A DNA stretch of 40,410 bases, taken from contig CALUUL010000013.1 in NCBI GenBank assembly GCA_944323945.1, positions 1 through 40,410 of the forward strand. Direction: 5' to 3'. The notes below the pieces were generated by a model that was not told where the DNA came from, did not search any database, and was given only the letters and a program-made list of their open reading frames with translations. The stretch comes from Candidatus Gastranaerophilales bacterium (lineage in GTDB: Bacteria > Cyanobacteriota > Vampirovibrionia > Gastranaerophilales > Gastranaerophilaceae). A program made the translations under genes and the position numbers. This document shows, in pieces, positions 34,786 to 40,410 of the stretch (its first letter is position 1; each line of letters opens with the position of its first letter).

Positions 34786-34814
34786 TTGTAAAGTTGAAAG
34801 AAACATAATACAAT
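34786..34814 (+). promoter_or_regulatory. Promoter for folK
   Basis: TTGTAA (34786-34791) and TACAAT (34809-34814) are spaced by 17 bases, about 45 bases before the folK start. Confidence 0.5.
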
Positions 34815-34857
34815 ATTGGTATAAGTGCTTGAAAAATAGCTAAAATAAGGAGTTCTA

Positions 34858-35364
34858 ATGGCGATAGCGTATTTGTGTTTGGGTTCTAATATAGGAGATA
34901 AAGTAGGTTATGTTCAGCAAGCAGTCAAGATGCTTACTGCAACAGGAATGGTAACTGTTGTGAGATCTTCAGCTCTATATGAAACGGAACCTTGGGGAAA
35001 TAAAGATTTAGATTGGTTTGTCAATGCTGTAATCGAGGTTAAAACAAAATTGTCGCCAAGGGAGCTGCTTGATTTGTGTAAAAATACAGAAATTCAAATG
35101 GGTAGAAAGATAATTGAATCAGATAAATACGAAGCCAGAAATATTGACATTGACATTTTATTTTATGGAGATTTGATTGTTGATGAACCTGATTTGAAAA
35201 TTCCGCATGAACATCTTCACGAAAGAGCATTTGCACTTGTTCCTTTGTTAGAATTAATTCCGGATTATGAGCATCCAAAGTATAAAAAATCTATTTTACA
35301 ATTGCACGAAGAATTAGAAACATTGGATGATGTATTTTTATATGGCACAAGAGTCGATATATAA
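34858..35364 (+). CDS. folK: HPPK: 2-amino-4-hydroxy-6-hydroxymethyldihydropteridine pyrophosphokinase
   Basis: Transfers pyrophosphate from ATP to the pterin in folate synthesis. Typical signatures: LCLGSNIGDK at the N terminus, YETEPWG near 41, the ATP-binding GRKIIESDKYEARNIDIDIL region near 80-100, and PHEHLHERAFALVPLLEL. 168 residues is normal. AAGGAG lies five bases before ATG 34858. folP and folB are not adjacent. It overlaps the flavoprotein gene downstream by about 23 bases. Confidence 0.95.
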   Translation: MAIAYLCLGSNIGDKVGYVQQAVKMLTATGMVTVVRSSALYETEPWGNKDLDWFVNAVIEVKTKLSPRELLDLCKNTEIQMGRKIIESDKYEARNIDIDILFYGDLIVDEPDLKIPHEHLHERAFALVPLLELIPDYEHPKYKKSILQLHEELETLDDVFLYGTRVDI

Positions 35365-36544
35365 AAATATAGCTATAGTTGGTTGTGGTGCAGCAGGTGG
35401 TTTTTTATCAGTTCTACTGTGTAAGAATCCTTATAATAAAGTAACAGCATTTGATATAAAAGAACCTTTTACAACTCTTTTACCAACAGGTGGCGGAAGA
35501 TGTAATTTGACTTTTGATGAAGATGATTTAAAAGAGTTTGTAAAGAATTATCCTCGTGGTGAGAAGTTTTTGATGTCTGTTTTATCTAAAATAGGACAAA
35601 GAAAAACACGAGAATTATTCAAAGATTTAGGAATTAAAACATATATTCAAAGAGACAAAAGAGTTTTTCCTATTTCTGATAGTTCTGCAAAAATAATATC
35701 GGATTTAAAAAAACACCTTTATACTGATAATTTTAAACATATTAAGGAAAAAGTTATAAATATATCAGATAATTTAAATGAGTTTGTTATTAAAACAGAA
35801 AAAAAATCATATAATTTTGATTATGTCGTTATAGCAACTGGTGGTAAGGGAAATGGATTCTTACTTGCAAGGAATTTAGGACATAAAATAATAGAGCCAA
35901 AACCATCTTTAACAGCACTTGATATAGAAGAAAAAGATTTTTATAAATTATCTGGAATGAGTTTAAAAAATGTTGATGCATCATTTAAAATAGGAAAAAA
36001 GAAATATAATTGCAGTGGAGATATTCTATTTACTCATAAGTCTATATCAGGGCCTTGTACTTTTAAAATATCTTCTCTAACTGCATTTGAAGAGATATCT
36101 TTAAATAATCCTTTGGAAATTGAGATAAGGATGTCTTCATTAACATATGAAGACATAGAAAATATAATTAAAGAAAATTCTAAAAAGACAGTAAAAAATG
36201 TATTTGCGTCTTTCGTACCTGAGAATTTTATATCTTTGGTATTAGAAAAAAATAAGATAGATTCAAATAAACAAGCAGCACAAATGAAAAAGATAGAAAA
36301 AGAAATTTTGATACATTCCATAACCTCATTAAAATTGCATGTTATAGGTCGAATAAAAGATTCAGAAATAGTGACTGCAGGTGGAGTTGATTTGGATGAG
36401 GTAGATTCAAAAACAATGGAGTCAAAAATATTGAATGGTTTGTATTTTATAGGAGAGGTATTAAATATAGATGGATTTACAGGAGGATTCAATCTTCAGA
36501 ATTGCTGGTCAACAGCATATATATGCAGTATGAATTTTAATTAA
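35342..36544 (+). CDS. FAD-dependent oxidoreductase of the BaiN/HI0933 (YhiN) family
   Basis: Flavoprotein of about 400 residues. The FAD-binding motif IAIVGCGAAGGFLSVLL is near residue 10-25, followed by the family-specific GGGRCNLTFDED. The second FAD contact is VVIATGGKGNGF near 165, and the C-terminal motif GFTGGFNLQNCWSTAY closes the cofactor site. BaiN relatives reduce bile-acid enones, but most HI0933 members have no known substrate, so the function is open. ATG 35342 is preferred; in-frame ATGs at 35327 and 35330 sit further inside folK. The overlap with folK suggests coupled translation. Confidence 0.88.
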   Translation: MAQESIYKNIAIVGCGAAGGFLSVLLCKNPYNKVTAFDIKEPFTTLLPTGGGRCNLTFDEDDLKEFVKNYPRGEKFLMSVLSKIGQRKTRELFKDLGIKTYIQRDKRVFPISDSSAKIISDLKKHLYTDNFKHIKEKVINISDNLNEFVIKTEKKSYNFDYVVIATGGKGNGFLLARNLGHKIIEPKPSLTALDIEEKDFYKLSGMSLKNVDASFKIGKKKYNCSGDILFTHKSISGPCTFKISSLTAFEEISLNNPLEIEIRMSSLTYEDIENIIKENSKKTVKNVFASFVPENFISLVLEKNKIDSNKQAAQMKKIEKEILIHSITSLKLHVIGRIKDSEIVTAGGVDLDEVDSKTMESKILNGLYFIGEVLNIDGFTGGFNLQNCWSTAYICSMNFN

Positions 36545-36569
36545 AAAGGGAGAAATTAATCTCCCTTTT
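36544..36569. terminator. Bidirectional terminator between convergent genes
   Basis: AAAAGGGAGA (36544-36553) and TCTCCCTTTT (36560-36569) with a six-base loop. It overlaps the stop codons of both genes; on the minus strand its bases encode the last residues of the membrane orphan. Confidence 0.85.
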
Positions 36570-37410
36570 CATTATTTTCATTTTCTGTTGTTTCTATTTG
36601 TTCATTTGTTGTTTCTATTGGTGCATCTTGTGTTTGTTCATCAACCTCTTTTAGATATTGGGCAGTTAAGTCTATTGTGTAGATATTACATATTCCAAAA
36701 ATGAAAGATATTATTATTGAAGAAATAGAAGAAGCAGTTATTTTTAATGTTTCTCCTGGAATTGGAGAAAATACAGATTGAATACCCAAAATTATCATAA
36801 TTGGGATAATAAAAATTAAAGCAATAACAAGAGCTGCTAAATTTATAATAATATATTTAGAAACATAGATTCCAATAAGTTTTCCTCCTGATTTTTTTAA
36901 GAAATTATTTGCATTTTTTATATTAAACCAGTCAGCAATATTCAAAGATTTAATATAATTAAAATAGAACCCTAAAAAATATAATCCAAAAAGAAAAACA
37001 AGAGGAATTATAAGAAGACCAAGTAACGGTTGAATCATAACTAAAATAAAGAACGGTATAAATATAAGAAGAGACATAATAAAAAATATAGCAAAACATC
37101 CTGCAAAGTAAGAAATAGCATTAACTATAATTTGCTTAATATCCGTGAATAAGTTTGGTATAATTCCTTGTTTGTTAAAGATAGCATTATTTGCACTGGA
37201 AATGTAAATACCTCCAGATAAAAAACAAAGTAGTAAATAAACTGTTAATGCAAATATACCTGTAGAATTAATTTCCTGGATGTTTTCAGATGGGAAAAAA
37301 ATACCGCAAATTCCGGAAATAAAAATTAAAACAATAAAATAAAATAAATTTTTTTTATTATAGCTTTCAGATGCTATATTTTTTACTGCTGCTTTTATAC
37401 TGATAGACAT
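36556..37410 (-). CDS. Polytopic membrane orphan protein
   Basis: A 284-residue inner-membrane protein with about six hydrophobic segments, roughly at residues 22-40, 50-70, 90-118, 118-148, 184-210 and 222-247, and an acidic Thr/Glu/Asn-rich tail from about 250 that should lie in the cytoplasm. The opening SIKAAVKNIASESYNKKNLFY and the six-span layout recall the DUF4013-type membrane proteins, but I cannot be sure of the family. CTCCTT complement (AAGGAG) lies just before the ATG. Confidence 0.7.
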   Translation of the reverse strand: MSISIKAAVKNIASESYNKKNLFYFIVLIFISGICGIFFPSENIQEINSTGIFALTVYLLLCFLSGGIYISSANNAIFNKQGIIPNLFTDIKQIIVNAISYFAGCFAIFFIMSLLIFIPFFILVMIQPLLGLLIIPLVFLFGLYFLGFYFNYIKSLNIADWFNIKNANNFLKKSGGKLIGIYVSKYIIINLAALVIALIFIIPIMIILGIQSVFSPIPGETLKITASSISSIIISFIFGICNIYTIDLTAQYLKEVDEQTQDAPIETTNEQIETTENENNEKGD

Positions 37411-37523
37411 AAAATCTCCTTATATATAACATATGATAAATTATAAATATTAATAAAATAATTATGAATAGTATGAATGAAGTATTGTTGAAATAATAAT
37501 TTTTGAGTTTTGTAAATAAATGT

Positions 37524-37554
37524 TTGAAAAAAAATATGTTTAATATATTATATT
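37524..37554 (+). promoter_or_regulatory. Probable promoter of the rpmG-rplA cluster
   Basis: TTGAAA at 37524-37529 with TATTAT at 37546-37551 (16-base spacer) or TATATT at 37549-37554 (19-base spacer). It gives a leader of about 95 bases before rpmG. Confidence 0.45.
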
Positions 37555-37656
37555 AACAGTGGTTTACACTAAAGAAGTAGAATATAAGGGAAAAAGCTGT
37601 ATTCTATAATTTTCTATTGTAAATAATAATATAATTTGATAAGAAAAGGTGACACA

Positions 37657-37824
37657 ATGGGAATCAAAGGAAAAAACGATAGAATGGTAGTTCTTGCTTG
37701 TGAAGAATGCAAAAGAAGAAACTACACAACAGTTAAAAATAAGAAAAATATAAAAGAAAGAATGGAATTAAATAAATATTGTCCGTTCTGCCAAAGACAT
37801 ACATCACACAAAGAAACAAAATAA
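37657..37824 (+). CDS. rpmG: Ribosomal protein bL33
   Basis: Small large-subunit ribosomal protein of 55 residues, zinc-binding type with two CxxC pairs (CEECKRRN and CPFCQRH). ATG 37657 follows AAAAGGTGA, which is the natural ribosome binding site; in-frame TTG 37636 lies before it. It heads the cluster rpmG-tRNA-Trp-secE-nusG, an arrangement common in bacteria. Confidence 0.95.
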   Translation: MGIKGKNDRMVVLACEECKRRNYTTVKNKKNIKERMELNKYCPFCQRHTSHKETK

Positions 37825-37837
37825 GGGATTATAATAA

Positions 37838-37910
37838 GCGTCCTTAGTTCAGTTGGTAGAACGTCGGTCTCCAAAACCGGATGTCGAGGGTTCGAGTCCT
37901 TCAGGGCGCG
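37838..37910 (+). tRNA. trnW: tRNA-Trp (anticodon CCA)
   Basis: A complete cloverleaf: acceptor GCGTCCT/AGGGCGC, D arm GTTC/GAAC, anticodon stem TCGGT/ACCGG with loop CTCCAAA (anticodon CCA), T arm GAGGG-TTCGAGT-CCTTC and discriminator G. The 3' CCA is not encoded. It sits between rpmG and secE, a conserved location for tRNA-Trp, and is probably cut out of their common transcript. Confidence 0.95.
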
Positions 37911-37930
37911 AATTATAAAAAAGGAAATAA

Positions 37931-38137
37931 ATGGAAAAAATCATAACATATTTTAAAGGCGTAAAAGCAGAGTGGGGTAAGATTACATGGCCCGAAAAAC
38001 GACAAGTAATTACTATGACAATAACTGTATTAGTAATTGTTATAGCCTTCACTATATATACTTATGGGCTTGATTTGTTATTCCAGTTCATTGTTCCAGG
38101 CTTGGGAGAATTCATCAAGAATATCTTTAGAGCTTAA
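37931..38137 (+). CDS. secE: Protein translocase subunit SecE
   Basis: Essential small subunit of the SecYEG channel. 68 residues with the amphipathic helix FKGVKAEWGKITWPEKR (the conserved W-P motif) followed by one membrane span at about 32-55 (TITVLVIVIAFTIYTY). It lies 20 bases after tRNA-Trp with AAGGAAA before the ATG. Confidence 0.94.
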   Translation: MEKIITYFKGVKAEWGKITWPEKRQVITMTITVLVIVIAFTIYTYGLDLLFQFIVPGLGEFIKNIFRA

Positions 38138-38186
38138 TAATGTAAAATACATATGAGTGTTAACAAAATATAGGAAATTACACGTA

Positions 38187-38846
38187 ATGACAAAAGATAA
38201 AAATGAAATTGTAGAACATTTATCAGATATGGAACTTGGTCAAGAAGGTATTGTTTCAAAAGAAGAAGTTCTCTCTCAAAAGGATGCTGAATTCAAAGAA
38301 ACTGCAAAAGAACCAAAAGCACCACAAAAAAGATGGTATATAGTTCATACATATTCAGGTCATGAAAATAAAGTTAAAGTGAACCTAGAAAAACGTATTG
38401 AATATATGAACATGGGTGACAAAATCTTTAGAGTAGAAGTTCCCCAAAAAACAGTTACAAAAATGAAAGATGGCAAGAAAATTGATAGGGATGAAAAAAT
38501 ATTTCCCGGATATGTTCTTGTTGAAATGATAATGGATGATGACTCTTGGTATGTAGTAAGACATACAGCAGGTGTTACAAAGTTTGTTGGATCAAGCAAA
38601 AAACCAATTCCTGCAAAAGATAGCGAAATTAAGAAAATTATTCATAAAACACAAAATCAGGTTACAAAGGTTGAACTTGATGTTAAGGCTGGTGATAAAG
38701 TCAGAATTATATCGGGTCCGTTCTCTGAATTTATTGGTGATATCACAGAAGTATATCCGGATAAGTCAAAACTTAGAGCAATGGTTTCAATCTTTGGTCG
38801 TGAAACACCTGTTGAATTAGAATATAAACAAATTCAAAAAATATAA
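38187..38846 (+). CDS. nusG: Transcription termination/antitermination protein NusG
   Basis: RNA polymerase elongation factor. An acidic N-terminal extension of about 47 residues precedes the NGN domain (KRWYIVHTYSGHENKV ... FPGYVLVEMIMDDDSWYVVRHTAGVTKFVG), and the KOW domain follows (AGDKVRIISGPFSEFIGDI ... FGRETPVELEYKQIQKI). ATG 38187 with AGGA eleven bases upstream is preferred; an in-frame GTG at 38157 would add ten residues. 219 residues is longer than most NusG because of the extension. Confidence 0.95.
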   Translation: MTKDKNEIVEHLSDMELGQEGIVSKEEVLSQKDAEFKETAKEPKAPQKRWYIVHTYSGHENKVKVNLEKRIEYMNMGDKIFRVEVPQKTVTKMKDGKKIDRDEKIFPGYVLVEMIMDDDSWYVVRHTAGVTKFVGSSKKPIPAKDSEIKKIIHKTQNQVTKVELDVKAGDKVRIISGPFSEFIGDITEVYPDKSKLRAMVSIFGRETPVELEYKQIQKI

Positions 38847-38862
38847 TACTTAAAAGAAAATA

Positions 38863-38893
38863 GTGGAAGGAACAGAAGTTCCGATATTACCAC
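38863..38893 (+). promoter_or_regulatory. Hairpin before the rplK ribosome binding site
   Basis: GTGG (38863-38866) pairs with CCAC (38890-38893); inside is GGAAC-agaa-GTTCC. It ends two bases before AAAGGAG of rplK. The same GTGGAAG...ACCAC-(R)AAAGGAGAAA layout occurs before rplA (39362-39389). It may be the autoregulatory target of L1, which is known to control this operon in other bacteria. Confidence 0.5.
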
Positions 38894-38908
38894 GAAAGGA
38901 GAAACAAA

Positions 38909-39334
38909 ATGGCAAAGAAAGTTGTAGGAAAAATTAAACTACAAATTCAAGCAGGAAAAGCTAATCCGTCACCACCAGTTGGTCCGGCATTAGGTCAACA
39001 TGGTGTAAACATCATGGATTTCTGCAAACAGTTCAATGCAAGAACTGAATCGCAAGCTGGATACATCATTCCGGTAGTAATTGATGTATATGAAGACAGA
39101 TCGTTTTCATTTGTTACAAAATCGCCACCAGCTGCAGTATTAATTAAAAAAGCAATCAATCTACCAAAAGGAAGCGCTGCTCCAAACAAAACAAAGGTTG
39201 GTCAAATAACAGTTGCTCAACTAGAAGAAATTGCAAAGATTAAAATGGAAGACCTTAATGCTACAACACTTGAAGCTGCTGTAGAAATGATAAAAGGTTC
39301 TTGCAGAGCAATGGGTGTTACCGTTGTAGAATAA
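38909..39334 (+). CDS. rplK: Ribosomal protein uL11
   Basis: Component of the GTPase-associated centre of the large subunit. 141 residues; N-terminal [36 protein letters not shown] (starting at about residue 8) and the rRNA-binding C-terminal domain ending [11 protein letters not shown] are diagnostic. AAAGGAG precedes the ATG. Confidence 0.97.
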   Translation: MAKKVVGKIKLQIQAGKANPSPPVGPALGQHGVNIMDFCKQFNARTESQAGYIIPVVIDVYEDRSFSFVTKSPPAAVLIKKAINLPKGSAAPNKTKVGQITVAQLEEIAKIKMEDLNATTLEAAVEMIKGSCRAMGVTVVE

Positions 39335-39361
39335 TTGCAACGTAGATTGTTTACTAAAAAT

Positions 39362-39389
39362 GTGGAAGCTGAAATTGCGTTATGACCAC
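39362..39389 (+). promoter_or_regulatory. Hairpin before the rplA ribosome binding site
   Basis: GTGG (39362-39365) and CCAC (39386-39389) enclose AAGC...GCGTT and an unpaired ATGA. It is followed by AAAAGGAG. Sequence and position match the hairpin before rplK. Confidence 0.5.
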
Positions 39390-39403
39390 AAAAGGAGAAA
39401 GAA

Positions 39404-40132
39404 ATGTCTAAATTAACAAAAAAACAAAAGAAAATAGCAGAAATGATGGAAGGTTTTACCCAACCATGTGCTAATGCTATGGATGCAATAAAAAAATTAC
39501 AAGAAGTAGCAAAAGAAACATGCAAATTCAACGAAACAGTTGAATGCCATATGTCTTTGGGTATTGATGTAAAACATGCAGATCAACAAGTACGTTCTAC
39601 AACAGTATTACCTGCAGGGCTTGGTAAAACTGTTAGAGTTTGTGTTATCGCAAAAGGTGTAAAGGCAACTGAAGCAAAAGAAGCTGGTGCTGATGAAGCC
39701 GGTGCAGAGGAAATCATTGATAAAATCGCAGGTGGTTGGTTTGAATTTGATACTTTAATTGCTACACCTGATTGTATGGGTATGTTAGGTAAATTAGGAC
39801 GTGTTTTAGGTCCTAAAGGTTTAATGCCAAACCCAAAAACAGGTACTGTAACATTAGATGTTGCAAAAGCTGTTAAAGATGCAAAGGCTGGTAAAGTTGA
39901 ATTTAGAGCTGATAAACAAGGTATGATTCACGTGCCAATCGGTAAAATTCAATTTACATCTGATGATTTAATGAAAAACTATATTACTTTAGCTGATGCA
40001 GTATTAAGAGCAAAACCTTCTACATCAAAAGGAATTTACTTAAAATCTGTATATTTAACAACAACAATGGGGCCAAGTATTAAATTGGATAGCAAAAATG
40101 TTGCTGCTGAAGTAAAGGAAAATGTACAATAG
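39404..40132 (+). CDS. rplA: Ribosomal protein uL1
   Basis: L1-stalk protein and, in many bacteria, translational repressor of its own operon. 242 residues; [42 protein letters not shown] and [22 protein letters not shown] are typical. AAAAGGAG precedes the ATG. The gene is followed by a strong terminator rather than by rplJ-rplL. Confidence 0.97.
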   Translation: MSKLTKKQKKIAEMMEGFTQPCANAMDAIKKLQEVAKETCKFNETVECHMSLGIDVKHADQQVRSTTVLPAGLGKTVRVCVIAKGVKATEAKEAGADEAGAEEIIDKIAGGWFEFDTLIATPDCMGMLGKLGRVLGPKGLMPNPKTGTVTLDVAKAVKDAKAGKVEFRADKQGMIHVPIGKIQFTSDDLMKNYITLADAVLRAKPSTSKGIYLKSVYLTTTMGPSIKLDSKNVAAEVKENVQ

Positions 40133-40149
40133 TACAGTTTATGATTTTA

Positions 40150-40182
40150 GAGTACGGTAGCGATACTGCCGTACTCTTTTTT
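40150..40182 (+). terminator. Strong intrinsic terminator after rplA
   Basis: GAGTACGGTAG (40150-40160) pairs with CTGCCGTACTC (40166-40176), five-base loop, then TTTTTT. It ends the ribosomal-protein transcript. Confidence 0.95.
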
Positions 40183-40204
40183 AGTATCAGAGGGGGATAA
40201 ATTA

Positions 40205-40410
40205 GTGTCACAAAATAGGCCTTTAAAAGAAAGAATTAAATTGAGTATTCTTATTAAACTCTTAAAGTTATTCTTTTTGATTGAAAAACATTTATTAAAA
40301 ATTAAAAGTATTAATTATCCAAAAGAACAATTCATTCTTTCGATGTGGCATTGTCATCAATGTTTGGTATATGGAATAAAAGACAAAACAAAATTTTATG
40401 CATTAATCAG
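40205..40410 (+). CDS. DUF374 lysophospholipid-acyltransferase-like protein (partial)
   Basis: The open frame from GTG 40205 runs off the window end (68 codons and two bases seen). GGGGGAT lies nine bases upstream of the GTG. After a basic/hydrophobic helix the sequence reads FILSMWHCHQCLVYG, then KFYALIS, matching the start of DUF374 proteins (MWH...ALIS), putative membrane acyltransferases linked to outer-membrane lipid synthesis in diderms. The catalytic HxxxD equivalents would lie beyond the edge. The assignment is therefore provisional. Confidence 0.65.
   Translation, partial: MSQNRPLKERIKLSILIKLLKLFFLIEKHLLKIKSINYPKEQFILSMWHCHQCLVYGIKDKTKFYALI

Noticed and set aside
40133..40204. L10-type leader for rplJ-rplL
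   Set aside because: The only structure is a plain intrinsic terminator, and the next frame is a DUF374-like gene.
1..40410. CRISPR arrays, insertion sequences, prophage or integrase genes
   Set aside because: No regularly spaced repeats, transposase, integrase or phage structural genes were seen anywhere in the window.

Overview
This is an AT-rich chromosomal window with dense, mostly operonic housekeeping genes and no mobile-element genes. A TonB-dependent outer-membrane receptor, a periplasmic binding protein without a lipobox, several Sec-type signal peptides and an FlhB-type export protein point to a diderm bacterium. A single-chain pyruvate:ferredoxin oxidoreductase points to anaerobic metabolism. 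With the low GC and the many small lysine/asparagine-rich orphan proteins, the best guess is a gut-type Melainabacteria/Vampirovibrionia member (Gastranaerophilales-like). That is an inference from gene style; no rRNA is present to test it.

Layout. 1-905 (minus): a cysteine-motif orphan protein started by TTG, behind a structured leader RNA of unknown class ending in a terminator-like hairpin that contains its ribosome binding site. 969-5685 (plus): promoter, compact cobalamin riboswitch and a complete vitamin B12 uptake operon btuB-btuC-btuD-btuF. 5675-9972 (minus): ychF, an exported orphan, and two overlapping lysine-rich membrane-associated orphans. 10161-11828: a long TPR protein. 11840-15114 (minus): small orphan, maf, apt, flhB and a sigma-70 family factor. 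15251-16330: radical SAM protein, convergent with pyrF-ald. 18249-20023: two divergent orphans, one a secreted barrel-like protein. 20091-22581 (minus): small orphan, a radical SAM protein with an N-terminal cysteine domain, and tpiA.

22844-25067 holds an unannotated 42-codon gene followed by trpB-trpA. 25282-28815 is pyruvate:ferredoxin oxidoreductase. 28915-34702 carries a WG-repeat exported protein, menG/ubiE-type methyltransferase, a YhcH-family protein, a GNAT protein and ribE-ribBA. 34858-36544 is folK plus a BaiN/HI0933-type flavoprotein, convergent with a membrane orphan. 37657-40132 is the classical rpmG-tRNA-Trp-secE-nusG-rplK-rplA cluster, closed by a strong terminator before a DUF374 acyltransferase cut by the window edge.

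The least explained signals are regulatory: the minus-strand leader RNA at about 750-905, a matching sequence element upstream of two unrelated 130-140-residue orphans (18759-18809 and 22676-22717), the small gene and hairpins ahead of trpBA, and twin hairpins directly before the ribosome binding sites of rplK and rplA.
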